A DNA stretch of 34,620 bases from NCBI GenBank assembly GCA_018399975.1, contig JAGYNU010000005.1, positions 1 through 34,620 on the forward strand, read 5' to 3'. Positions 1-10,109 of this stretch are shown here, in pieces; within the stretch, counting starts at the first letter, position 1, and each line of letters starts with the position of its first letter. The notes under the pieces were generated by a model. The model did no database searches and had not been told where the DNA came from. It was given only the letters and a program-made list of their open reading frames with translations. The stretch comes from Candidatus Omnitrophota bacterium. GTDB taxonomy: Bacteria > Omnitrophota > Gorgyraeia > M55B152. The position numbers and the translations under genes were made by a program.

Positions 1-1
1 A

Positions 2-1270
2 AATATTAAACAATATAAAAATTGGGGTTATTATAAAGTTGATATAAAAAATAAAAAATTTATAGAAGAAGCAGAGAAAGGAGAAAAGGTTTTAATAATT
101 TTAAATCAGACCCCGTTTTATGGCGAATCGGGTGGACAAGTAGGTGACACCGGAGAATTGATTAGTAAAAACTTACTTGTTGAAATATATGATACTATAA
201 AAGAAGATAATTATATAATTCATAAAGGTGAAATAAAAAAAGGTGTCTTAAATATAAAAGATGAAGTTGAAGCTAAAATTAATGTTAAGCGTAGATTAGA
301 TATACAACGCAATCATACGGCTACCCATCTTTTACATTGGGGATTAAGAAAAGTTTTAGGGACTCATGTTCGGCAAGCAGGTTCATTAGTTTCTCCTGAG
401 AAGTTAAGGTTTGATTTTAGTCATTTTAAAGCTGTAACTTCAAAAGAATTAAATAAAATTGAATTATTGATAAATGAAAAAATTATAGAAGATATAGAGT
501 TAACTTCAGATATATTAGATAAAAATGAAGCTAAAAAAAAGGGAGCATTAGCTTTTTTTAAAGATAAGTACAAAGAAAAAGTTAGAGTTATTGATATTGC
601 TGGTTTTAGTAAGGAATTGTGTGGAGGGGCTCATGTTAATAAAACTGGGGAGATAGGATTATTTAAAATAGTCAATGAAACTTCAGTAGCTTCGGGAATA
701 AGAAGAATAGAAGCTGTTACAGGTAGAAAAGCTTATTTTTATTTTAAAGATACTGAAAATATTATAAATAAATTGTGTGGTATGCTTAATGCTCAGAAAA
801 CTAATATTATCGAGGAAGTTAGGGAAAAACAAAAGTTGATAAAATCTTTAAGCGATAAAATTAATGCTTTAAATAAGAAATTGTGGGCAGTAGAAGTTGA
901 TAAAATTGTTAAAAATGCTATTGAATATGATAAAATTAAAATTGTAACTAATATTTTAAATTCTGTTGATAATGATACTCTTGGTGGGTTCTCTGATTTA
1001 ATAACACAAAATTATGCTTCCTGTATAACGTTAGTTGGGAGTTTATATAATTCTAAGTTTCTTTTTGTAATTGGTATAAGCAAAAATCTTGCCGATGAGA
1101 GTTTTGATGCAGGCAAACTTGTTAAAGAAGTTGCTAAGTTATTTAAAGGTGGTGGAGGAGGCAGTTCTTTTTTTGCACAAGCAGGAGGTAAGGATATATC
1201 TAAATTTGACAAAAAGATTAAAGAAGCTGTTGATATAATAAAAAATTATATAAAAGGGTGTAGAAAATGA
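2..1270 (+). CDS. alaS: Alanyl-tRNA synthetase, C-terminal part (5' truncated by window edge)
   Basis: Frame is open from base 2 (NIKQYKNWGYYKV...LNQTPFYGESGGQVGDTGEL), so the listed ORF start at 158 is internal; motifs HTATHLLHWGLRKVLGTHVRQAGS and CGGAHVNKTGEIGLFKI are typical of AlaRS editing/C-terminal domains. Confidence 0.95.
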   Translation, partial: NIKQYKNWGYYKVDIKNKKFIEEAEKGEKVLIILNQTPFYGESGGQVGDTGELISKNLLVEIYDTIKEDNYIIHKGEIKKGVLNIKDEVEAKINVKRRLDIQRNHTATHLLHWGLRKVLGTHVRQAGSLVSPEKLRFDFSHFKAVTSKELNKIELLINEKIIEDIELTSDILDKNEAKKKGALAFFKDKYKEKVRVIDIAGFSKELCGGAHVNKTGEIGLFKIVNETSVASGIRRIEAVTGRKAYFYFKDTENIINKLCGMLNAQKTNIIEEVREKQKLIKSLSDKINALNKKLWAVEVDKIVKNAIEYDKIKIVTNILNSVDNDTLGGFSDLITQNYASCITLVGSLYNSKFLFVIGISKNLADESFDAGKLVKEVAKLFKGGGGGSSFFAQAGGKDISKFDKKIKEAVDIIKNYIKGCRK

Positions 1271-2499
1271 AAGAATTAAAAGTAACAAGTAAACAATTCC
1301 AAGATGTGTGTAATAGAGGTTTTATTGTAAAAAAGAGGTTGCAAAATAAAGTAAGAACAATTTTAGATAACGTTAGGCATGATGGCGATAAAGCTGTTAT
1401 AAAATATACAAAACAATTTGATAATGTTAAGCTTAGCCGAAAGCAGCTTGAAGTTTCAGAATCGGAAACAAGTGCAGCATTTCATGATATAAACTGTGAT
1501 TTTACTAATAAATTAAAATCTGTTATAAAAAGTGTAACAGATTTTTATGAAAAAAAGACTTTAAAAGATTTTAAAATAAAATTGGAAAATGGAGCATGTT
1601 TAGGAGAATACTATATGCCTATAGAAAAAGTAGGTATTTACATTCCTGCGGGGACTGCCCCTTTGATTTCGACTGTTTATATGACTGTTGTTCCTGCTAA
1701 GATAGCTGGAGTTAAAGAAATAATTTTAGTAAGCCCCCCAAATGAATATAAAACAATAAATCCTTACATATTAGCAGTTGCTAATCTTCTTAAAGTTCAG
1801 AAAATATATAAAGTTGGAGGAGTACAAGCTATAGGTGCATTAGCTTTTGGAACGCAAAGTATCCCAAAGGTAGATAAAATAGTTGGGCCAGGAAATGAAT
1901 ACGTTACTGAAGCTAAAAGGCAAGTGTATGGTTTTGTAGATGTAGATATGGTGGCAGGCCCCAGTGAAGTTGTTATTATAGCTAATCAGTATACAAACAC
2001 AGATTTTTTGATACAAGATTTAAAAGCTCAGGCAGAACATCATAAAGCATTGGTTATTCTTATAACTACATCGAAAAAACAAGCAAAATGTATAAAAGAT
2101 AAAGTAAAAAGTGGTTATATAATTCGTGCTAAAAATCTGAGTTATGCAGCTGATTTAGCTAATAAATTAGCACCGGAGCATCTACAAATAATGGTTAAGT
2201 CTCCATCTAGATTATTGAGGAAGATTAAAAATGCTGGAGCTATTTTTACTGGACAATATTCTCCTGTTGCTGCAGGGGATTATTTTGCTGGGCCTTCACA
2301 TGTTTTACCTACGGGCGGAACAGCTAACTTTTTTTCTGCTTTAGGTGTAGAAGATTTTTTAAAAAGAACTCATATCATTTCTTATACAAAAAAGGCTCTT
2401 GAAGAATATAAAGAGCCTTTGGAAAGTATAGCAACAATTGAAGGATTACAAGAGCATTTAGCTTCTGTGATGATAAGGCTGGAGGATAAAAAGGCTTAA
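1267..2499 (+). CDS. hisD: Histidinol dehydrogenase
   Basis: [63 protein letters not shown] motifs; overlaps alaS stop by 4 bp. Confidence 0.96.
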   Translation: MKELKVTSKQFQDVCNRGFIVKKRLQNKVRTILDNVRHDGDKAVIKYTKQFDNVKLSRKQLEVSESETSAAFHDINCDFTNKLKSVIKSVTDFYEKKTLKDFKIKLENGACLGEYYMPIEKVGIYIPAGTAPLISTVYMTVVPAKIAGVKEIILVSPPNEYKTINPYILAVANLLKVQKIYKVGGVQAIGALAFGTQSIPKVDKIVGPGNEYVTEAKRQVYGFVDVDMVAGPSEVVIIANQYTNTDFLIQDLKAQAEHHKALVILITTSKKQAKCIKDKVKSGYIIRAKNLSYAADLANKLAPEHLQIMVKSPSRLLRKIKNAGAIFTGQYSPVAAGDYFAGPSHVLPTGGTANFFSALGVEDFLKRTHIISYTKKALEEYKEPLESIATIEGLQEHLASVMIRLEDKKA

Positions 2500-2531
2500 T
2501 TTTTTTATATTAAAAATAGGAGGATTTTGTA

Positions 2532-3122
2532 ATGGAAGAGCGTATTGCAGAAATAAATAGAGAAACTAAAGAAACAAATGTAAAAATAGAATTAAATTTA
2601 GACGGAAAAGGTAATTTTGATATAGATACAGGTATACCATTTTTAGATCATATGCTTTCGCTTTTTTCAAAACATGGTTTGTTTGATTTAAAAATAAAAG
2701 CTGAAGGTGATTTAGATGTAGACCATCATCATACTAATGAAGATGTTGGTTTAACTTTAGGAGAGGTTATAAATAAAGCCTTAGGTGATAGAGCTAAAAT
2801 AAAAAGATTTGGATTTTTCAGTGTTCCTATGGATGAATCATTAGTTTGTATAAGTTTAGATTTAAGTAATAGGCCTTCTTTATATATCAACGGTAATATT
2901 GATTTGCCTGCCAGTGGTGATTATAGTAGTAACGATGCAAAGCATTTTCTTAATAGTATGGTTACTAAATTAGGAGCAAATGTTCATATTGACATTGAAA
3001 AAGGAGAAGATTTTCATCACACGATTGAAGCATTATTTAAATGTTTAGCAAAAGTTTTAGATCAAGCTACTTCTATAGATAAAAGAATTCAAGGAGTTCC
3101 ATCAACAAAAGGACAACTTTAA
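2532..3122 (+). CDS. hisB: Imidazoleglycerol-phosphate dehydratase
   Basis: DTGIPFLDHMLSLFSKHGLFDL, DVDHHHTNEDVGLTLG, EDFHHTIEALFKCLAKVL, STKGQL C-terminus. Confidence 0.97.
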   Translation: MEERIAEINRETKETNVKIELNLDGKGNFDIDTGIPFLDHMLSLFSKHGLFDLKIKAEGDLDVDHHHTNEDVGLTLGEVINKALGDRAKIKRFGFFSVPMDESLVCISLDLSNRPSLYINGNIDLPASGDYSSNDAKHFLNSMVTKLGANVHIDIEKGEDFHHTIEALFKCLAKVLDQATSIDKRIQGVPSTKGQL

Positions 3123-3215
3123 CAGGCTACATGCTACAAGCCTCAAGTTTCATGTTGTATTATTGATATTTATCTCTGACTTGAAGCATGCAGCTTAAAC
3201 CATGGAGCTGGAAGC
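3123..3215. repeat. Degenerate 7-bp-period repeat in hisB-hisA spacer
   Basis: aggctac-atgctac-aagcctc-aagtttc-atgttgt; also gaagcatgcag twice. Confidence 0.65.
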
Positions 3216-3941
3216 ATGCAGATTATTCCTGCCATAGATATTCAAAATTCTAAAGTTGTAAGATTAACAAAAGGTAAATTTGATAAAAGCAAGATATATT
3301 CTGATTTTCCGGTTGAGGTTGCTAAAAACTGGGAATCTGAAGGAGCAAAATATTTACATGTGATAGATTTAGATGGAGCTAAAAAAGGCAAAATTTCAAA
3401 TAAAGAAGCTATAAAACAAATAGTGCAAAAAAGTTCTTTAAAAGTCCAAGTAGGAGGAGGAATAAGAGATATAAATACAGTTAGAGATTTGTTTTCTATA
3501 GGAGTAGATAAAGTTATTTTAGGCACAATAATTAAGGAAGAATTCGATGTTTTTTTAAATTTGTTAAATTACTACAAGGAGAAGATTATAGCAGCTGTTG
3601 ATATAAAAGATTCTAAAATTGTTTCAAGGGGATGGACCAAAAAAACAAATGTAGATTATCTTAATTTTGTTAGAAAATTACAATATGTTGGGGTTAAGGA
3701 AATCATATTTACAGATGTTTTAAAAGATGGGACTTTAACTTCTCCTAACTTTAAGGCTATAGAAGAATTGTTAAATTCGACTAATATCTGTGTTATAGCT
3801 TCTGGTGGTATAACTAATATAAAAGATATTGAGAATTTATATAACTTGCGTAATAAAGGGTTAAAAGGTATAATCATTGGTAAAGCATTATATGAAGCTA
3901 AAGTATCTTTAAAAGAGTGTATAAGTAGATTCGGAGATTAA
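3216..3941 (+). CDS. hisA: ProFAR isomerase (phosphoribosylformimino-5-aminoimidazole carboxamide ribotide isomerase)
   Basis: MQIIPAIDIQNSKVVRL, HVIDLDGAKKG, VQVGGGIRD, VIASGGI, IIIGKALYEAKVSL. Confidence 0.94.
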   Translation: MQIIPAIDIQNSKVVRLTKGKFDKSKIYSDFPVEVAKNWESEGAKYLHVIDLDGAKKGKISNKEAIKQIVQKSSLKVQVGGGIRDINTVRDLFSIGVDKVILGTIIKEEFDVFLNLLNYYKEKIIAAVDIKDSKIVSRGWTKKTNVDYLNFVRKLQYVGVKEIIFTDVLKDGTLTSPNFKAIEELLNSTNICVIASGGITNIKDIENLYNLRNKGLKGIIIGKALYEAKVSLKECISRFGD

Positions 3942-3999
3942 AATAGTAGAAAGCTAAATAAAAAAATTTATCAGGATAAATAAGAAGTTTAAATTTTAT

Positions 4000-4368
4000 A
4001 TGTTAGAATTTATAGAAAAATTGAAATTCAATAATAATGGCCTTATTCCTGCAATAATTCAGGATTATAGTAATAATGAGGTTTTAATGTTGGCTTATAT
4101 GAACAAGGAGTCTTTAGAAAAAACTTTAAAAACAGGAAAGACTCATTTTTGGAGTAGGTCTCGTAATAAATTATGGCTAAAGGGAGAAACTTCAAAGCAT
4201 TATCAGTATGTGAAATCTATATATATTGATTGTGATAAAGATACAATTTTAGTTAAAGTAAATCAGGCAGTTGCTGCCTGTCACAAAGGATATAGGAGTT
4301 GTTTTTATAGAAAAGTAGATACAGAAGGCAATATAAAAATAATTGCTGAAAAAGTTTTTGAACCTTAA
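4000..4368 (+). CDS. hisI: Phosphoribosyl-AMP cyclohydrolase
   Basis: [76 protein letters not shown]. Confidence 0.96.
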   Translation: MLEFIEKLKFNNNGLIPAIIQDYSNNEVLMLAYMNKESLEKTLKTGKTHFWSRSRNKLWLKGETSKHYQYVKSIYIDCDKDTILVKVNQAVAACHKGYRSCFYRKVDTEGNIKIIAEKVFEP

Positions 4369-4392
4369 TAGCTATTATTTTTAGCCAGTATA

Positions 4393-5976
4393 ATGTTCTA
4401 TCCAAATAAACAAAAATTTATACAGTTAGCCCAAAAAGGTAATTTAATTCCTGTCTATCATGAGTATTTTTCTGATTTAGATACGCCCGTATCTGCTTTT
4501 ATGAAAATAGCAGATTCTGAATATTCTTTTATATTAGAATCTGCAGAAGCAGGTAGGCATATGGGTAGATATTCTTTTTTAGGCAGTGAGCCAAGTCTTA
4601 TTTTCTCCTTTCATTTAAATAAAATAAAAATAGAAGTTAAAAATAAAAGGTTTTTATCCCATAGGAGTGGTTTTGAGAATCAAGAGTATAGGATAGATGA
4701 AGGGAAGGACCCGTTAGATGAGATAAAAAAAATTCTGTCAAAATTTAAATTTGTTAAAGATTCTACAATGAATCTACCAAGGTTTTTAGGAGGTTTTGTT
4801 GGCTATATCGGATATGATGTAGTAGATTTTTTTGAGCCTGTTTTACCCTTTAAAAAAGATGATTTAAAATTGCCAGATATTTTAATGATGTTAGTAGATA
4901 ACTTAATTATCTTTGACCATTTGACTAAAAAATTAAAATTAGTTTGTAATGCTTATGTAGATGATAAAAATAAAAAAAGGCTATCTGAAATCTATGACGA
5001 TACTATTAAACGCCTTGAAATAATGATTCATAAAATTAGTTCTCCTTTAGATAAAACTGCTGATTTGTTTTTTGAATCTTTTTATGAAAATTCAAAAAGT
5101 AATATCGATATAAAATACAGCGAAGATAAAGAGAATTTTATAAATAAAGTTATTGAAATAAAGAAAGATATTAAAGAAGGCGAAATAATTCAAGCGGTAT
5201 TGTCTCAAAGATTATCTGTTTCTTTTAAAAGTAATCCTTTAACATTATATCGTGTTCTTAGAGCTATAAATCCTTCCCCTTATATGTTTCTATTAAATTT
5301 AAAGGATATGCATTTAATTGGTTCTTCTCCAGAAGTGATGGTTAGATGTGAAGACCGTAAAGTAGAATTACGTCCAATAGCAGGGACAAGGCCCAGGGGA
5401 AAAGATGATGAAGAAGATGTAATATTAGAAAATGAGCTGTTAAGTGATGAAAAGGAAAAAGCCGAACATATTATGTTAGTTGATTTAGGCAGGAATGATT
5501 TAGGAAGAGTTTGTGAATACAATTCTGTGAAAGTTCCCGAAATTATGACAGTAGAAAAATATTCACATGTTTTACATTTGGTAAGTAGTGTTGTTGGGCA
5601 TTTAAAAAAAGATAAGGATATTTTTGATTTATTTCGAGCTTGTTTTCCTGCAGGGACGGTTACTGGAGCTCCAAAAGTTAGAGCGATGCAGGTTATAAGA
5701 GAAAAAGAAGAAATTAAAAGAGGCCCTTATGCAGGATGTGTGGGATACTTTAGTTTTTCAAAGAACATGGATACTTGTATAACTATAAGAACTATTATAG
5801 CTAAAGATGGAGTTGCTTATGTGCAAGCTGGAGCAGGTATTGTAGCAGATTCGATTCCGGAGAAAGAGTATGAAGAAACTTTAAATAAAGCAAAGGCATT
5901 GATAAAAGCTATACAAATAGCAAATCAGGATGCAGGCTACAAGCTGCAAGATACAGGACAAAGCGAGTCGTCCTGA
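4393..5976 (+). CDS. trpE: Anthranilate synthase component I
   Basis: GEIIQAVLSQRLSV, SPSPYMFLLNL, GSSPEVMVR, RPIAGTRPRGKD, HIMLVDLGRNDLGRV, FPAGTVTGAPKVRAM, YAGCVGYFSF; last ~20 codons are repeat-derived (see findings). Confidence 0.96.
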   Translation: MFYPNKQKFIQLAQKGNLIPVYHEYFSDLDTPVSAFMKIADSEYSFILESAEAGRHMGRYSFLGSEPSLIFSFHLNKIKIEVKNKRFLSHRSGFENQEYRIDEGKDPLDEIKKILSKFKFVKDSTMNLPRFLGGFVGYIGYDVVDFFEPVLPFKKDDLKLPDILMMLVDNLIIFDHLTKKLKLVCNAYVDDKNKKRLSEIYDDTIKRLEIMIHKISSPLDKTADLFFESFYENSKSNIDIKYSEDKENFINKVIEIKKDIKEGEIIQAVLSQRLSVSFKSNPLTLYRVLRAINPSPYMFLLNLKDMHLIGSSPEVMVRCEDRKVELRPIAGTRPRGKDDEEDVILENELLSDEKEKAEHIMLVDLGRNDLGRVCEYNSVKVPEIMTVEKYSHVLHLVSSVVGHLKKDKDIFDLFRACFPAGTVTGAPKVRAMQVIREKEEIKRGPYAGCVGYFSFSKNMDTCITIRTIIAKDGVAYVQAGAGIVADSIPEKEYEETLNKAKALIKAIQIANQDAGYKLQDTGQSESS

Positions 5977-6024
5977 AAACTTAAACTTGATGAAGCATGC
6001 AACCTGAAGCCGGGAGTTTGATAG
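5925..6024. repeat. Degenerate 7-bp-period repeat overlapping trpE 3' end
   Basis: aggctac-aagctgc-aagatac-aggacaa; gaagcatgcaacctgaagc. Confidence 0.6.
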
Positions 6025-6594
6025 ATGATATTAATAATAGATAATTATGATTCGTTTACCTATAATCTAGTGCAGTATTTTGGTGAATTAAATTCAGAGG
6101 TTAAAACAATACGTAACGATAAAATAAATTTAAAAGATATTAAAAAACTTAATCCTGATAAAATAGTTATTTCTCCAGGGCCAGGAAGGCCTGAAAATGC
6201 TGGCATTTCTTGTCAAGTTATAAAAGAATTTTCTAAAGATATTCCCATTTTAGGCGTTTGTTTAGGGCATCAGTGCATTGCTTATACTTTTAGTGGGAAA
6301 ATAGTTCATGCTAATAAACTCATGCATGGAAAAACTTCTCTTATATATCATTCAGGGCAGGGTATTTTTAAAGGTGTTAAAAATCCTTTTGTAGCTAATA
6401 GATATCATTCTTTGATTGTAGATCCTAATAGTTTACCTATTTGTTTAGAAATAATTGCCTATACAAAGAAAAACGAAATTATGGGTATAAGACATAAAAA
6501 TTTTGCAATATGGGGAGTGCAATTTCATCCTGAATCCATATTAACATCTGAAGGCAAGAAAATACTTCGTAATTTCTTAGATATTGGGGGATGA
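6025..6594 (+). CDS. trpG: Anthranilate synthase glutamine amidotransferase component
   Basis: [65 protein letters not shown]. Confidence 0.95.
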   Translation: MILIIDNYDSFTYNLVQYFGELNSEVKTIRNDKINLKDIKKLNPDKIVISPGPGRPENAGISCQVIKEFSKDIPILGVCLGHQCIAYTFSGKIVHANKLMHGKTSLIYHSGQGIFKGVKNPFVANRYHSLIVDPNSLPICLEIIAYTKKNEIMGIRHKNFAIWGVQFHPESILTSEGKKILRNFLDIGG

Positions 6595-6601
6595 TGTTAT
6601 T

Positions 6602-7657
6602 ATGATAAAAGAAGCTATACGTAAGGTAGTTGAAGGTTTTGATTTAACAGAAAAAGAGGCCAAAGATGTATTTAATGAAATTATGAGTGGTAAGGCTTCG
6701 CAAGCACAGATAGGTTCTTTTTTGACAGCTTTAAGATTGAAAGGAGAAACCATAGAAGAAATTACTGGAGCAGCAAGAATTATGCGTAAGATGGCGACTA
6801 ATATAGATGTAACTGCTTCGGTTGATATTGATAGAGAGGAAATCAATATGGATGAGGAAACAATTATTGATACATGCGGAACAGGAGGGTCTGGGACAAA
6901 TACATTTAATATTTCTACTGCTTGTGCTTTTGTAGTAGCTGGTTGTGATGTAAAAGTTAGTAAACATGGTAATAGGTCTGTATCTAGCCAGTGTGGTAGT
7001 GCTGATGTAATAGAACAACTTGGTATAAATTTAGATTTACCGCCTGAAAAGGTAGCAGATTGTATTAAAAAAATTGGGATAGGATTTCTATACGCCCCTT
7101 TATTCCATTTGGCAATGAAAAATGCTATTGGGGCGAGAAAAGAAATTGGTATAAGGACTATATTTAATATTATAGGCCCACTTACAAATCCAGCTGGTGC
7201 AAATGCTCAAGTTCTTGGAGTTTATGAAGAAAAATTAACTGAGATAATGGCTCATGTTTTGAGAAATTTAGGAGTTAGATATGCATTTGTGGTTCATGGT
7301 TTAGATACTTTAGATGAAGTTACTATAACAGGCCAGACTAAGATAACAGAACTAAAAAATAAAGAAATTGTTACTTACTATATAAAGCCACAAGATTTTG
7401 GTATACCTGTAGCTATGCTTGATGATTTAAAAGGTGGCGATGCTAAAAAAAATGCTGAAATTATATTAAATGTTTTAAAAGGGGAAAAGGGCCCTAAAAG
7501 GGATATAGTTTTATTAAATTCAGCATTTGCTTTAGTATCATCGGTTAAAGCTAGAGATGTTAAAGAAGGTATAGAAAAAGCAAAGGAATGCATCGATAGC
7601 GGAATGGCTTTAAATAAGTTAGAACAACTTAAAGAATATACCAATTCAAGGTTATAA
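6602..7657 (+). CDS. trpD: Anthranilate phosphoribosyltransferase
   Basis: [68 protein letters not shown] at 6602 preferred over TTG at 6584. Confidence 0.95.
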   Translation: MIKEAIRKVVEGFDLTEKEAKDVFNEIMSGKASQAQIGSFLTALRLKGETIEEITGAARIMRKMATNIDVTASVDIDREEINMDEETIIDTCGTGGSGTNTFNISTACAFVVAGCDVKVSKHGNRSVSSQCGSADVIEQLGINLDLPPEKVADCIKKIGIGFLYAPLFHLAMKNAIGARKEIGIRTIFNIIGPLTNPAGANAQVLGVYEEKLTEIMAHVLRNLGVRYAFVVHGLDTLDEVTITGQTKITELKNKEIVTYYIKPQDFGIPVAMLDDLKGGDAKKNAEIILNVLKGEKGPKRDIVLLNSAFALVSSVKARDVKEGIEKAKECIDSGMALNKLEQLKEYTNSRL

Positions 7658-7662
7658 AAAAA

Positions 7663-8433
7663 ATGGATATTTTAGATAAAATTGTCGAAAATAAGAAAAA
7701 TGAAGTTAATAGATTTAAAAAGAAAAATCCTATAGATAAAAGTAATTTAAGGCCCTTTTTACCTGTTAGAGATTTCAAAAAAGCTATAAGTAAGCCAAAT
7801 TGTATAAATTTAGTAGCAGAAGTCAAAAGATTTTCACCTTCGGCTGGCCTTATAAGAGAGAATTTTAATTTTATTGAAATAGCTAAACAATATGAAGAAG
7901 CAGGTGCTTCTGCTGTAAGTGTTCTCACTGACGAAAAATTTTTTCAAGGTTCCTTATCTTATCTTAAACAAATAAAAAAACAAATTTCTATACCTGTTTT
8001 AAGAAAGGATTTTATAATTGACGAATATCAGGTGTATGAGTCAATTTTAAATGGTGCTGATGCTATTCTTTTAATTGCCGATATTTTATCTGAGTTTAAG
8101 TTAAATAAATATATTAAAATTGCAAAAAAATATAATTTAGATTGTTTAATCGAATCGCATACCGAAAAATCACTTAGAAAAAGTTTAAATGTTAAAGCTG
8201 AGATAATTGGCATAAATAACCGTAATCTTAAAACATTTAAAGTCGATATAAAAAAGACGCATAAATTAATTAAGATTATTCCAGATAAAAAAGTTATTGT
8301 AAGCGAAAGCGGTATAAAAAGTCATAAAGATATATTATATTTGAAAAATTTAAAAGTAAATGCTGTTTTAATAGGTGAGATTTTGATGAAAGCTGATGAC
8401 ATTAATGCTAAAATTAATGAAATCATGAAATAA
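7663..8433 (+). CDS. trpC: Indole-3-glycerol phosphate synthase
   Basis: LVAEVKRFSPSAGLI, YEEAGASAVSVLTDEKFFQGS, PVLRKDFIIDEYQVYES, GINNRNLKTFKVD, VSESGIKSHKD. Confidence 0.95.
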   Translation: MDILDKIVENKKNEVNRFKKKNPIDKSNLRPFLPVRDFKKAISKPNCINLVAEVKRFSPSAGLIRENFNFIEIAKQYEEAGASAVSVLTDEKFFQGSLSYLKQIKKQISIPVLRKDFIIDEYQVYESILNGADAILLIADILSEFKLNKYIKIAKKYNLDCLIESHTEKSLRKSLNVKAEIIGINNRNLKTFKVDIKKTHKLIKIIPDKKVIVSESGIKSHKDILYLKNLKVNAVLIGEILMKADDINAKINEIMK

Positions 8434-8445
8434 TATCCTTATAAT

Positions 8446-9084
8446 ATGACTAATATTAAAATTTGTGGCATAACAAATTTAAAAGATGCAAAAGTAGCAG
8501 TAGATTTAGGAGTGAATGTATTAGGTTTTATTTTTTATCCTAAAAGTCCACGCAGCATAAATTTTTTTTCAGCAAAACAAATCATAGAACAATTACCGCC
8601 TGTGGTTGATAAAACAGGAATTTTTGTAGATGAAAGAAGAGAGGTTGTTGAACGTATTGCTAAAAGTTGCAAATTAAATATACTACAGTTTCACGGAAAC
8701 GAAGATTTTGAATATTGTAATGAGTTTAAAAAAGCTTACAGAGTAATGAAAGCAATAAGAGTGAAAAATAAAAAATCTATTTTAAATATATCCAGTTATC
8801 TTAGCTTGGATTATATTTTGTTGGATACTTATGTAAAGAAAATAGCAGGAGGGACAGGAAAACAATTTAACTGGGATTTGGCAGCTATAGCGAAAAAAAG
8901 ATTTAATGTTCCCATAGTTTTGTCTGGGGGGTTAAATCCAGATAATGTAAAGGAAGCGATAAGAAAAGTTAAACCTTATATGGTAGATGTGTCAAGTGGG
9001 GTAGAAAGTTCTCCGGGCAAAAAAGATCATAAATTAATGAAAGAATTTGTTGAAAGAGTTATAGAAGTAGATAATAAGTTGTGA
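8446..9084 (+). CDS. trpF: Phosphoribosylanthranilate isomerase
   Basis: IKICGITNLKDA, LGFIFYPKSPRSI, LQFHGNED, LLDTYVKKIAGGTGKQFNWDL, LSGGLNPDNV, VDVSSGVESSPGKKD. Confidence 0.95.
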   Translation: MTNIKICGITNLKDAKVAVDLGVNVLGFIFYPKSPRSINFFSAKQIIEQLPPVVDKTGIFVDERREVVERIAKSCKLNILQFHGNEDFEYCNEFKKAYRVMKAIRVKNKKSILNISSYLSLDYILLDTYVKKIAGGTGKQFNWDLAAIAKKRFNVPIVLSGGLNPDNVKEAIRKVKPYMVDVSSGVESSPGKKDHKLMKEFVERVIEVDNKL

Positions 9085-9094
9085 TTTGCAAATT

Positions 9095-9625
9095 ATGCAA
9101 AAAGTAAAAAAAACACCAAAAGTTAGATTAATTATTGGAATGATTTCAAATAAGATCGAATTATTTGCTAAAGTAGAATATTTGTTGTCTAAAAAATTTG
9201 GGAATGTTGATGATATAAGCAAGGTTATAAATTTTGTGCATACCGATTACTATAATGAGGAAATGGGGCAAAATTTAAAGAGAAGATTTTTGAGTTTCAA
9301 AAAACTTATGCTACCTGATAAAATATCTTATATTAAATTATTCACTAATAAAATAGAAAAGAAACTTTCAGATAATTCGGGGAATCGTAAAATAAATATT
9401 GACCCTGGCTATATTAGTGCATCCAAACTTATTTTGGCATCAACTAAAAATTATTATCATCGTATTTATGTTGGCAGGGGTATATATGCAGAGGTTACTT
9501 TATATTATGAAGATAATAGTTTTAGATATTTTGGTTGGACTTATCCTGATTATAGAACAAAGGAATATATAAATTTTTTCAACGAAGTAAGGAAAAAATA
9601 TATGAAACAATTAACAAATGACTAA
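9095..9625 (+). CDS. DUF4416 family protein
   Basis: Full-length resemblance: PKVRLIIGMISN, FVHTDYYNEEMG, KINIDPGYISASKLILASTKNYYHRIYVGRGIYAEVTL, FGWTYPDYRT; ATG at 9095 preferred. Confidence 0.75.
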   Translation: MQKVKKTPKVRLIIGMISNKIELFAKVEYLLSKKFGNVDDISKVINFVHTDYYNEEMGQNLKRRFLSFKKLMLPDKISYIKLFTNKIEKKLSDNSGNRKINIDPGYISASKLILASTKNYYHRIYVGRGIYAEVTLYYEDNSFRYFGWTYPDYRTKEYINFFNEVRKKYMKQLTND

Positions 9626-9636
9626 TTAACCTAAAT

Positions 9637-9716
9637 TAGCTCATAGCTCATAGTAAAACAAGCTACAAGCTACAAGTTGCAGGTCGCAGGTAACAAGTAA
9701 CAAGTTGCAGGTAACC
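9637..9716. repeat. Degenerate heptamer array
   Basis: agctcat-agctcat, then aagctac-aagctac-aagttgc-aggtcgc-aggtaac-aagtaac-aagttgc-aggtaac. Confidence 0.85.
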
Positions 9717-9741
9717 CCGTAGAAATAAAAATTTCACGGGG
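9715..9741. repeat. Hairpin (inverted repeat)
   Basis: CCCCGTAGAAAT-AAAA-ATTTCACGGGG with one bulged base. Confidence 0.7.
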
Positions 9742-9846
9742 CAGGCAAGATACAAGAAACAAACAAACAACAAATTTCTAATTGCTCTAATTAACCTAAT
9801 TGATCTAAAGCAAGTAGGAAGTAACAAGTAGCAAGACATAGGACAT

Positions 9847-9925
9847 AGCCCGTGAACCAGGGATTTATTTTATAAATCACGGTTCAGGGCTAGGGTGAAC
9901 CGTACTTCGTTCTGGTTCCCCCTAG
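9847..9925. repeat. Two abutting hairpins
   Basis: AGCCCgtGAACC...GGTTCaGGGCT and CTAGGGtGAACC...GGTTCccCCTAG. Confidence 0.75.
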
Positions 9926-10030
9926 GACATAGGACATGAGAATAACAAATGTCAAATCAGGCTGCAGGCTACAGGCTGCAAGCTATCTGAAGTTAAGGAA
10001 AATTAGGACATAGGACATAGGACATGAGAA
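9924..10030. repeat. Heptamer arrays AGGACAT and AGGCTRC
   Basis: aggacat-aggacat; aggctgc-aggctac-aggctgc-aagctat; aggacat-aggacat-aggacat. Confidence 0.8.
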
Positions 10031-10109
10031 TGACAAATTACAATAACCAAACAAAAGTATTAGTTTGAATATTAAATAATTGTATCTTGATCATTAATCT
10101 GTGATAATC

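Noticed and set aside
4369-4392. Possible trp attenuator or T-box before trpE
   Set aside because: Only 24 bp separate hisI and trpE; no room for a leader peptide or T-box structure.
9637-9716. Heptamer arrays considered as a CRISPR array
   Set aside because: No constant 23-40 bp repeat with unique spacers and no cas genes; the period is only 7 bp.
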